60,000 nucleotides of DNA, taken from positions 81,886,644 to 81,946,643 of the forward strand of contig NC_088295.1 in NCBI RefSeq assembly GCF_032854445.1, in the 5' to 3' direction. Of the stretch, positions 14,301-23,100 are shown one piece after another; within the stretch, counting starts at the first letter, position 1; every line of letters begins with the position of its first letter. The translations under genes were made by a program, and so were the position numbers. Under the pieces are notes generated by a model, which did no database searches, was not told the origin of the DNA, and saw nothing but the letters and a program-made list of their open reading frames with translations. Source of the DNA: Liolophura sinensis. Its lineage: Eukaryota; Mollusca; Polyplacophora; Chitonida; Chitonidae.

Positions 14301-17300
14301 CGCCGTACTCAAGAATATTTCACTTATACGACGGCGGCCAGCATTATGGTGGGTGGAAACCGGACAGAGCCCGGGGGAAACCCACGACCATCCGCAGGTT
14401 GCTGACAGACCTTCCCACTTACGGCCGGAGAGGTACATTTCTGTTAGGCACAGCAGCCATAGGAAGTTTCCACAATGTATTTAAAGCTTATGGGCCTCAT
14501 ATTTAATAACACTAACCAAGGCATGTGTACTTAATCGTGACTGTGCATCATAAAGAAGGGCCAGTACCTAAACGAGAACTACAATTTTTGACACTAGTAA
14601 ATAAAGATCCCTGAAGAGGAAATGCCTTTCATTTTCAGCCCCATCCCAGTTCTAAGGATAAAACATTGTTAAAGCAAGCTGTAGTAAGGAAGCTCCCGCT
14701 AGGAACTCTAATTGGCTGCCAGCAGGGACTTGGCTTACAGATCTGAAGTGTTATTATGAGAAATGAGACAGCCAACTGACGGTGTCAGCCCCAATACACT
14801 GGTAATTACTTTAGCCTCAGACTTGCCCTGAGATATTCAATGTTCCCTTTCTCTTTCACATGATCTAGTTACACTCCTTCTGAGGACTAAGCTGCTACGC
14901 AAGACTTTCTCTACATGTAGATATTAATCATCCTACATGTAATCTAGACTAAGGATTGCTCTTTGTTCTGCTCTAGGTATAGAGGCTTAAATATCAATTA
15001 CATTACAACTCAATCAAGTTATGGTATAAATCTATTCTTCTGCTTTTTACAACTAAGAACTTGCCCTTACTGTTATTTTGTTTCGTCATATTTTCAACAT
15101 ATCATCAAATTTGTCCATGCTAGAAAGTGTTGAAAGAGGTGCTCTGGTAACATAAAGAAGGCTAAGGGTTTGTTTCATTATCATAAATCAACTAAGTCTA
15201 GCAAACGAGGAAAAAAATATTGCGGTTGAGTGAAAAGGAGATGACGCCCATCAATTTGATGGGGTTTTTGCCAGTGTAGACATGTCAAGAGATCTTGAGA
15301 ATTTCTTGCAGAGCAAAGGATACTTTAAAGCCAGTAGCTGAGTAGTAATTAATTGCCAGTCTTTTTTATCAAATGGTAAAGTTCGCAAGAAAACCTACAA
15401 CACCTGTCTTCAACATCTAACTACCATCTGCATAGTTTGCCAACTCTATGTCCAATACAAAAAGCTGTGAGCCCAGTATCGTTTAGCTGTTTTATGTAAA
15501 ACCCGCAAGAACACAATGTCCACAGGTACAGAGGCCTTTGTGGTTCAGAGATAACAAGGAAGCCAGGGCAATCTGCAAGACATATAACAAACAGCAAACT
15601 TCAGTCTTGTTATGTCCCTGAAAGACTGTGACTGAAGCAGACAATATTGACAGTGTTCATGTTCATCAGGGCTAGTATATGTACCACATTGTAGGCAAGC
15701 ATTGCAAACAATTTGTTACACAAGGACATCAAAGGGATATGGCAAAGGATGTCTGTGTAAAGATTGGTTTCTACAAGTCGCAGGAACGTGTTCTGAAGAA
15801 TGGAGGTATGGGGGAGGGGGATGAGGAGGGGAGAGACTGGGCTATGTTTAACAGGAGACTCCACACTGTCTGGGACTGGCTTCAGGTGAAGCCATGTCTA
15901 CAGCCCAGGTACAGCCTGGACTGGTGGCATTTTGTCAGTTCCCAGACCAGATACAATGTAGCTCGTGGCTCAGCTTTACCCTAGCACAGTGCACATAGCC
16001 AGGGCAGGGCAAGTGACAGGAAGGGGCATAGTAAGCCCATGTTGCTGTATTCAGGGAGTCATGTAGTGACACCAGATATCACAGAGCCATGTCTTTGTAC
16101 CCTCTTGCTGCTGTCTGAGCTCTGGGGGACTCTCTTGTTAGCCTTCCATCACATCCTCAGCGGACACCACACTCTCCTGATACCCCCAGAGGATCTTGAC
16201 AGCGTGACCAGGACAAAGGCTACCCATTTCTACCAAGCCTCAAGAACAACTCCCATTTTGTTTCCAAAATTTTTTCTTTTCTAAACAGATGTAGGCTCAA
16301 AGCAAGTCTATGAAATACACAAGAGGCAGTTAAAAGTATAGAAATTGTGATTTGATTCTAGTCAAACTAAATCATTTTCTACAAAATTTGTCAGTATCAA
16401 TGAAAGATTATTGAGTATGGCATTACACAGCAATTAAACTAATAGTTCTCAATACAGCAATGATAGTAATTTGACAGCAGCAGTTTGGAAGAAATGGCAA
16501 AAGACCTCTTCGGTATGGGGTGGGGAGGGGTGGTGAGGGGTGGGGTGTGTTGGCATAGCTGACATTGTGAGACCTTGACTCAGCTACATCCTCAAAGGGT
16601 GTGTCTTTGTGAACAGATTGTTATTCAGCCTGGTACAAAAGGGCCATATGGGTCTGATCCAGATCCCAGTCTCCTTATGACCCTGTCTTCAAGGTAAAAA
16701 GCCATTGAGGACCAACAGACCCAATCTTAATGACATGGGGCAAGGGGTATATTATAACCAGTCTGTGGTCTAGGCTGAATGAACTTCAGATATAGTGATA
16801 TCCCAGAAGTTTTCTCCTCTTATTAGGACTCAGTAACAAGGGAAATAAATGGTATAAACATGTAGTCTAAATTAAAGATCAAAAGCGCACCTTTGTGGTT
16901 CAAAGATCCATCCACTGAGTTCTGTCAGAATGTGGCATAAGGCAGCTAGGTATCCACATAATCAAGAAGGAACCACTGGGCACTGCATGCTGCTAACCTA
17001 CCTTCCTTACTTCACAGTCCTAAACTCTGTCATGGCGATAAAATACATTCAACTCTCTAACCTTAAATATATCATGGAATATAGTCAATAAAAAAAAAAC
17101 AAAAAACATACACGTACTGTGCAAGACAAACTGACCATTAAAGACCTCTCAAGGTGCAGTGCTCTTAACGTATTTGATAACTGGGGGATGAACCTTCCGT
17201 TTTGCTTCAGGGCATGGCTTCGAGATCCTCACTCCAAACAAAAATTCCAATGCACTCGATCCTGTGCTTATTTCCATGTTCTATAAACAAGCCATTTTAA

Positions 17301-20101
17301 TCGAGAAGGGATATACCTGTGGCTGACTAGAAGACACAGTTGTCAATGGCAGTGGGTGTGAATAAATGTGGGTCAGAAGCTGCCCTCAAGAAAGCAGGCA
17401 GGATTAAGGGCAGATCTTTTCACCATCAAGGTAAAAAGATGGCAGGAAGTGTAGAGACTGTAGTTCATCAAACAGTGACTGTTGTGTCCATGAACATGTG
17501 CGCAGTCTATTGAGGGAGGGTTCAGCCATAGCAGAATACCCTCTGAGGTGTGAAATACTTGAGACCTAGGTGGGTCAGAAGATAGGTAGTTTGTGTATGG
17601 TTTGGCAGCCCCATGAAAAGTTAGACTCCTCGCACTGCTTGTGTGGGGATGGAGTTTGTTTGGGTATGAGGAGTCCCATGCTATGTCTTACCTCTGCCTG
17701 ACTTACCCACTAGCAGGTGAAATGTGATAGATACAGAAAACCCTCTCTCTTTCATAACAATGTAGGTGCCTTTTCAATGAAGTGCCACAGAAGGCTAATT
17801 GAATTTGTACAGGGGCAAACATTGGTTTATGTCGAGCTCATGTAGACATATCCATCTGTAGTAGCACAAATCCCCAGTGTACACACAGACTGAATGCCCC
17901 TTGCTGCCCTGACCAGGCCCCTGGGGCTAATCAAAGATATCAGGCTATAGTAGTGAAAGTTGACACCAGCCTATAGGGCAGGATGTACCCAAGCCAACAT
18001 ATACACTGTCTTATTAAATCTAGACATGGCCCTTAAATGCACACCTGCACAAACCCAGTGATTCCCAAAGAAAATACTGTTGTTTGATGAGGCCAATATA
18101 GATCTCTGTTGCCACACGTAGGCAGACAACATTTCACAATGGTGTACCTGTGGTCCACATGCACTTGTAATCACATACACGTGTGTTCATCATTAAGAAT
18201 CCTTGTGAGTTTACTGCAATTACAAAACTGGACAATAACGTCGTACGACACAAAAACTTCTTATCCATATAGGAAAAGATGATATATGGTATTCAAATGC
18301 AAATCAAAGAGACTGATATACATTAAGACTAAGGTTACTAAGTCAACTGTCAATTCCAAACAATGGTCTTGCAGATGTAATTCAAAAAGCTTATTCAGTC
18401 TACCAGTAACCTGTCGATGGTCGTGGGTTTCCCCCGGGCTCTGCCTGGTTTCCTCCCACCATAATGCTGCCGCCATCGTATAAATGAAATATTCTTGAGT
18501 ACGGCGTAAAACATCAATCAAATAAACAAAAAGCGTAGTCTAAATCAAAACTTCCCCTTACAAAGGCTCGTAACAACTTGTTGATATGGCCAAGAGCTCA
18601 GATGTCTGATGTCAAGAGGCTGACGAAGGGAGAATAAACGCCATGCATTCTTTCTGTAGAAGAGCACTGCAGTACCACAGATTAGTATCTGAGAACGACT
18701 GGAATTTGATCAAGGATACAGGCGAAATGACCTCAATTAGTCCAGTCCTATGAGAGAAGGGTCATTCCTCCTGCAGATTAGGGATGTCCCTTTTTCAGGG
18801 TGTCACTGCATAAAGAACTCATCAAAGAACAGCCAGGGCAATCCAATCCATTCTGCTGTTAACATACCCTTGTCATCACAAACAGACAAAAGGTGGGATG
18901 AAATGGCAGTAGCCACTTTCTCAATGAACTATGGCTAGTTTGTTTACAGATACCTGATCCAGCAAATTTTGCTCTGTAATTGACTGACCATGTGTCAACA
19001 GATACTGGACACCAAGCTTTTATTTTTGGGCTGTTCAGGGAATGGTACGCCCCTATACATCTTCAATGAAGACATTCTTTGCAAGGGTGTGCAAAGAGTA
19101 AAACTAAACCCTTACACTGGTGTAACTTTCTGGAACAGGAAGTGTGTGTTGAGTGTGGACGTTGGCGGATAATGGGTTCTCATGCCGCAGTACATATGCA
19201 CATTAATATTTCCATGGTTTTTCTAAAAGTAATCGTTTCTTAGCTCCATCTAAACACCTGTATGATTCTGACACTGAGAGGATCCACCAAAAACCAGCAC
19301 TACTCCACAGTAACTAGGCAACAAATCAAACACTAAACATGTAACACAAGAGTGAGTGAGTGCTTGGGGTTTAACCTTGTACTTAACAATTTTCCAGTCA
19401 TATGACCCTGAAGGAGTCCTTAGGGTAGATGTATACGTAATTTGCGTCCATGTTGCAGGACGGATTTCCACCACTCTTTTATCTAGTGCTGCTTCTCTGA
19501 GACGCCTTACGGAAGGCAAGTAACGCCAAGTCTGGTGCTTTTATCAGATTTTCAAGAACTCTAAGTGAATTTTCCTATAAGACTGTTTTCAAACTCATGG
19601 CTTACTTGTAGATAAATACTAAAACCAACACCTTGATTTATTTATTTGCTTTAGAGGTGTTTTATGTTGTGACCAAATGATGCTGCTCAAGCGGAATTTG
19701 GGGTGGAGGAAAGCAGACAGGGCCTGGAGAATCCACTATACCAAGTCAGACACCTAACAAACCTTAGTCGCCCAGCCCCAGATGAATCTCCAGGACACAC
19801 ACAGCTTCACTGATTGTCGGCTAGAGATCTTCAGCAAACCACCAGCAGCTGAAGCGACCAGTCAAAAGTTAAAAAGTTCTGTTCATGAACTCTCACAATG
19901 GGCGTGCTTTCACCTTTCTGCCTTTCAGGCTGTGACAATTTTAATCATGGTGTAATGTTGTAAAAATTCTAATGGTCATAATTTATGAATGGTGGGACTA
20001 TACAGCCAAAGCTTCTTACCTTCATGGTTAGGAGACGGGTCCTTTAGGTCAGACGGTTCAGCTTCCCTCTTAACATGGCCACCACTTTCTGCATCTGACA
20101 T
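2117..20101 (-). CDS. gli: Gli/Cubitus interruptus transcription factor, N-terminal part (7 coding exons; 3' part outside window)
   Basis: Hedgehog-pathway zinc-finger transcription factor acting in nucleus and cytoplasm, where Sufu and kinases control its processing into activator and repressor. CDS exons in transcript order: 20101-20020, 6177-5941, 5678-5558, 3973-3804, 3247-3116, 2767-2570, 2319-2117. These total 1143 nt, exactly 381 codons, with matched phases and GT-AG borders throughout. Gli2/3-family signatures occur in the expected order: DEEPSS (51-56), DPRNG (96-100), EGRYHW (131-136), GSP..SDVSL (150-159), SRKRALS (262-268) and SRSSSAASGSYGHLS (298-312). The last contains SYGH, the motif known to bind Sufu. 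The zinc-finger exons lie to the left of position 1, so this is a partial gene. The family assignment is strong. Orthology to a single invertebrate Gli/ci rather than a specific vertebrate paralogue is inferred from the likely phylum. Confidence 0.93.
2570..2767 (-). CDS. gli: Gli coding exon 6, carries the Sufu-binding SYGH motif (residues 248-314)
   Basis: A 198-bp exon; acceptor ggcttgtccttgcag|GTTCTC, donor ATCTGTAG|gtaagtca, phases 1 in and 1 out. This is the most diagnostic exon. SRKRALSHSPISDYLDIQSL (262-281) matches the SRKRALSISPLSD..LDLQ block of vertebrate GLI proteins, and SRSSSAASGSYGHLS (298-312) matches NNSRSSSAASGSYGHLSA almost residue for residue. SYGH (307-310) is the established contact for Suppressor of fused, which tethers and represses Gli. 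Its presence implies that Sufu-dependent control is retained in this animal. Confidence 0.97.
2768..3115 (-). other. Gli intron between coding exons 5 and 6
   Basis: A 348-bp GT-AG intron (gtaagtag...ttgcag). Nothing further recognised. The other short intron in this cluster (2320-2569) is likewise featureless. Confidence 0.85.
3116..3247 (-). CDS. gli: Gli coding exon 5 (residues 204-248)
   Basis: A 132-bp exon with acceptor tgtcgtgtacag|GACTGC and donor GTAGAGA|gtaagtag; phases 1 in and 1 out. It encodes a Pro/Gly/Ser-rich segment (SYPAEFLPHPPNQRSMF within it). SYPAEFL occupies the place of the SPAEYYHQM element of vertebrate GLI3. Recognition rests on its position between two clearly homologous exons and on exact phase continuity. 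Confidence 0.9.
3248..3803 (-). other. Gli intron between coding exons 4 and 5
   Basis: A 556-bp intron with a non-consensus gttagt donor and a tgtacag acceptor. No repeat or other feature seen. Confidence 0.85.
3804..3973 (-). CDS. gli: Gli coding exon 4 (residues 147-204)
   Basis: A 170-bp exon. The acceptor is gtctgtctccag|GTTACC and the donor TTACCAG|gttagtat, a weaker donor than its neighbours. LPGSPAHSDVSLLTMRSP (148-165) aligns with the vertebrate GLI LSGSPVISDISLIRLSP block. The remainder (IHWEQMQRNFYSPISGRRYSP and on) is basic and aromatic and is less recognisable. Phase 2 in and phase 1 out are both consistent with the flanking exons. Confidence 0.92.
3974..5557 (-). other. Gli intron between coding exons 3 and 4
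   Basis: A 1584-bp AT-rich intron with a strong gtaagt donor and a ctccag acceptor. No recognisable exon or mobile element. The short open frames in it are stop-poor chance runs. Confidence 0.85.
5558..5678 (-). CDS. gli: Gli coding exon 3 (residues 107-147)
   Basis: A 121-bp exon with acceptor cattttgtag|GTATG and donor CATGG|gtaagttg. Its phases (two bases in, two bases out) match both neighbours. The product is rich in Pro, His and Tyr. The segment HTLEGRYHWPPYPY (128-141) corresponds to the conserved ARHHEGRYHY block of vertebrate GLI2/GLI3. Most methionines and aromatic residues here lie in a compositionally biased stretch, typical of this part of the family. Confidence 0.93.
5941..6177 (-). 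CDS. gli: Gli coding exon 2 (residues 28-107)
   Basis: A 237-bp exon. The acceptor is gtatgttaacag|GACTG and the donor CAATATG|gtatgttc; it starts with two bases completing codon 28 and ends in phase 1. It is Ser/Pro/Arg-rich and probably disordered. DEEPSSTDRS (51-60) and PFLDPRNGLVEPQYG (93-107) match the vertebrate GLI3 arrangement in which an EEPS(T)SS segment is followed by MDPRNGYMEPHY. This is the start of the N-terminal repressor-type region. It is the first exon with family-level similarity and is separated from the start-codon exon by the long intron. Confidence 0.9.
9240..9375. other. GC-rich patch with a GC-box-like motif in the Gli intron
   Basis: Clearly richer in G+C than its surroundings. 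It includes GGGGCGGGC on the minus strand (9352-9360), an Sp1-type GC box, and a CTGAGTTAG|gtgagg donor-like site just downstream on the same strand. Could be a minor alternative promoter or first exon. No supporting reading frame. Confidence 0.25.
12281..12308 (+). other. Potential G-quadruplex
   Basis: Four or more G-runs separated by short loops (GGGGG, GGGG, GGGG, GGG) on the plus strand, which is the template strand for Gli transcription. Confidence 0.5.
14271..14433 (-). mobile_element. SINE-like retroelement with 12-bp target-site duplication
   Basis: On the plus strand a T-tract of about 17 is followed by GATTGGTGTTTTACGCCGTA and a GC-rich body ending CGGCCGGAGAGG. The element is bracketed by the perfect direct repeat TACATTTCTGTT (14259-14270 and 14434-14445), diagnostic of target-primed retrotransposition. 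The sense strand is minus, with an A tail. The sequence is of a kind I recognise as widespread in mollusc genomes; I do not assign it to a named family with certainty. Confidence 0.85.
16517..16545 (+). other. Strong potential G-quadruplex (five G4 runs)
   Basis: Five runs of four Gs separated by 1, 1, 6 and 1 bases, an excellent match to the intramolecular quadruplex pattern. Template strand of the Gli intron. Confidence 0.65.
18398..18530 (+). mobile_element. Second copy of the same SINE-like element, 5'-truncated
   Basis: The plus strand reads GATGGTCGTGGGTTTCCCCC through TTGAGTACGGCGTAAAACAT and ends in an A-rich tail. It matches the reverse complement of the 14271-14433 copy along its length at roughly 90 percent by eye. 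Inserted in the opposite orientation. The flanking duplication is unclear (possibly CAAAAAGC). Confidence 0.85.
19350..19547 (+). mobile_element. SINE-like element, second family
   Basis: Begins GTGAGTGAGTGCTTGGGGTT, continues through TACTTAACAATTTTCCAGTC and GCAGGACGGATTTCCACCAC, and ends near GGAAGGCAAGTAACGCC. I recognise this as a dispersed repeat common in mollusc genomes. Its 5' third resembles the plus-strand start of the 14271 element (TTGGTGTTTTACGCCGTACT versus TTGGGGTTTAACCTTGTACT), suggesting a shared module. Confidence 0.7.
19650..19765 (-). mobile_element. Diverged copy of the first SINE-like family
   Basis: The segments GAGGTGTTTTATGTTGTGAC and GGAGGAAAGCAGACAGGGCC align in order and spacing with GGTGTTTTACGCCGTACTC and GGTGGAAACCGGACAGAGCC of the 14271 copy. 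Heavily mutated, so an old insertion. It lies about 100 bp from the second-family element. Confidence 0.5.
20020..20101 (-). CDS. gli: Gli coding exon 1 (start codon exon, residues 1-28)
   Basis: Encodes MSDAESGGHVKREAEP and on to residue 27, then one base of codon 28. The start is the ATG at 20101-20099. It has A at -3, and an in-frame TAG 12 codons upstream (20137-20135) excludes a longer open frame within this exon. The donor reads GAAG|gtaagaag. The exon ends in phase 1, which fits the next exon's two leading bases. The acidic/basic low-complexity opening with a VKRE element is unremarkable and probably disordered. N-terminal Gli sequence is poorly conserved, so this exon is assigned by splice phase, strand and start context, not by direct similarity. 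Missing in-between exons cannot be excluded because the following intron is 13.8 kb. Confidence 0.8.
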
Positions 20102-20144
20102 TGTGGCTGTTGTCTGATATTTACCATCAGTCTGCTAATTCATA
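20102..20144 (-). promoter_or_regulatory. gli: Gli 5'UTR segment with two upstream ATGs
   Basis: Forty-three bases precede the start codon in the same exon. A convincing acceptor (tgttcttttgtttcag) sits immediately 5', so the transcript has at least one further non-coding exon upstream. The segment holds an ATG-AAT-TAG mini-uORF (20143-20135) in frame with the main start. A second ATG at 20127-20125 opens a frame that overlaps the Gli start out of frame and stops near 20044. Both are visible in sequence. Any effect on translation is inference. Confidence 0.7.
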
Positions 20145-23100
20145 CTGAAACAAAAGAACACTTTATTGAATACAAGTGTACTGTCACATGCGACTAGCGA
20201 ATAGCAGAACTCTTCTGTGTTCACCGGGTAAACTAAGTGTGGTCTAATACAGCTGACAATCCGGCAGGATATTAGATCAGATTAGTGACTTTGCCTTCAA
20301 GTGTCAGCTACCAAAGTGTAAGAAACTGTTTTCTTGAATTCATTCCGTGCTAAAAACCAGTGAGTAACTTAAAAATATTGAGTTCATGCAGCAGAATGTA
20401 CTCTCAGTGAACTTTGACATCGAGTGACGATTGTTTTGGATGGTGCTGAGGATGTTTACTGAATCAGGACTGTAAAAGATTCGTTATCCGTGCTGTGGAT
20501 TTGTCGATAACTTTGTTTGTTTCAAGAACTGCAAAGCCCCTTCATGAACAGTAGTTCTGACTACTGACTCGATTTTAAATGCATTTACTGTTTTTACCAT
20601 GCATGTGTCATTCTGTACCATAAAAATTGTCTCTGCCACATATTTTGGCAATTTACTGCCTATTAATACAGTAATACTTAATGTTATATGATTTAGGCTT
20701 GGCCTCATCAGTGAAAGTAGTTCATCATTCTGTGGCAGGGTATATTTTTTACATGAATTTTTAAAGAATGCTTCTTAAGGTTCTATTTACAAGTAACACC
20801 TCACATTTGTTTTATTTCTCAGCTTTTTACCAACATCAATATGAGTGTGTAAGTCATTACTATCTACAGAATAAAATGTTTTGACAAGAATGCTGTAGTG
20901 TGGTTATCTGACTGTTAAAACTTATAAATTGGAGAACAGACCTGCATGTCTACATCAATTTGATTTAAACAACAAGATCTTTATCACATGAATTTATCAT
21001 GCCGTTTTAATGTGCAGATGACAAGTACTGCAGCATGTAGCACAGTCAAAGTAATTATTAATTGTTTTAAAGGGAAGAAATATATTTAAGAGGACAATTA
21101 AATTGTCAAAAGAACACTTATTGCCAATTAAATATGATAAACTTCAAATGTAGTCTATACTACTTGGCCATAGCTAAAACACCCCTTTACTTTTTTTAAC
21201 AAGTTGATGAATATAATACAGTTCCCAATTATATACATCTGTTATAAGTTAGGCTAGCCCAATGAAACATAAAGTTTTAAACAGTGTCAGTAAATCAGAG
21301 AGTGAATGTTAAAGAAATACATGAAGACAGATCAAAGTAAGGAAAGTGACGCCAGGTTATCCTGTCTGTTATGCTAATTCAAAGGTCAGATCAGACAATA
21401 AGGGGTCTGACCCCTCCAGGCATCAGAAGCTGGAGACAGTGGCGGCCCTTTCATCCCAGATCCCAGTGACATCTTCACAGGACAGCCTCTGTAGTATAAA
21501 TACAGGGACAACAGTCTAATAGGTCCATCAGGTCTGGGGCTACTGGTCAATGTTGATACAATTTACTGTATGTAGTCATTAATGAATAACACTTGTAACT
21601 GGTCACAGAGTCTCTGACTCAGAACTGACAGCCACACTTACACACAACAAATCAAGCACTACATGTACCAGTAACTTTTTCAGATTTGCACCAAGAGTCC
21701 TTCGGAGATCTTGACCACAGAGCATTTTAAGACTAGCTTAACAAGCAATCTGGACGTATACAATTTTGATCAAACATAATAATACATACATGTATGTTAA
21801 AATCCACAACAAAACAGGCACAATTTTCTCCAAAATGGATGAAACAGACTCCAAAATTGGTTCGTTACTTGTCTTGGTGAAGATACGTACAAAGTTTCAA
21901 TTCAATACAAGGATCTGTTTTCCGAGAAAAAGGAAAAAAAAAAAAAAAAAAGAAGAAATTTGCAGCACTTGTATGATGGGCTGACAGGCTGCAAACTTAT
22001 ACTCAGCTAACTCCTGGGTACTGCACTAATAAGCTTTAATATGTACATGTAGTTCATAAAATCAAAAAGTTTTAAACTCGGCATTAGCCATTCTTAAAGC
22101 ATGCATAGTCAGCTGAGGCATTTTTCCGCAGTTACAAAAAAAAAAAAAAAACATTTGCAAGAACTAAATGACTTCTATGGTGCACTGGTAAATTTATGTA
22201 CGCTGGATGTACATGTACTTTACTACAAGACTGCTCTAACATCAGCCCCTGACCAAACCCCCAAACACATAGAAAGCATTGCATCTCTCAAGGAATTACA
22301 AACTAACAGTTTACAAGTTGGTTGTCAAAACCAGGGGCCACTTTTACAAAGATGTAGTACTTGTACGATATTGCACATGTAAGACAATGGTATGTTAATG
22401 TGACATACAAAACATCGTACCACAAATGTAAAATAAATAAATGTCATACACCGCTTTGTGAAAGTGGCTGCTGATCTTTGTTCTTCAATACAAATGTCAC
22501 CGTCAATGTTAACATACAACTGAGTACAAACACAAGGTCAGCTATAAAACTTCAGCTGATGGTTCATAATTTAGGCCAATAATACATGTAAAGTGCCAAT
22601 TTTGTCTTTTCCTAATTGAGTGATAGTAGCCTGTCTTTTTCAATGGCCGCCTGTCAAACATCTGGCACCTCATTTCACTGACTTCATATGTTCCATTCAC
22701 GACTAATCATGATGATGTCACACTGAAGACAGTATGACGCTACAACAAAAACTGACAAATTGTAATATACAGAAGTAGAGCTACAATCCATTTTTGATGT
22801 AATAATGGCTCAAAGTCCAGTATGCTGCCTTCTCATTACTGGTACATGTATTTGAAAACAATGGAGAGTTTTATCCCACTGATTGTTAAACAGAATGCTA
22901 ACCCAAAAAGCTGACGGCCTCAATTTCAAACACTTCAAGTCTGTGACATTAATGTAAACTTATTACATACATGTACATTTAAAACAGATTTATTCTTTCA
23001 TATTTTCGTTTCTAGCAAAAAGTATTTGAAACATTCTATTCTACAATGGCCCTGGTGACCGCTGTTGTCCAATCAGGTTTTGTCACATAATACATACACT

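Larger units (their letters stand above)
6178..20019 (-). other. 13.8-kb Gli intron between the start-codon exon and coding exon 2
   Basis: Joins phase 1 to phase 1. It contains the SINE copies at 14271-14433, 18398-18530 and 19650-19765, a second SINE-like family at 19350-19547, G-quadruplex runs at 12281-12308 and 16517-16545, and a GC-rich patch at 9240-9375. The rest shows nothing I can name. Long first coding introns in developmental transcription factors commonly hold enhancers, but none can be identified by eye here. Confidence 0.75.

Noticed and set aside
15679-16284. Series of plus-strand open frames in a GC-richer stretch
   Set aside because: No recognisable domain, no convincing splice sites, and the G-run composition explains the lack of stops.
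19250-19519. Open frame on the minus strand containing SVRRLREAALDKR
   Set aside because: It is the antisense of the second-family SINE-like element and is seen in many repeat copies.
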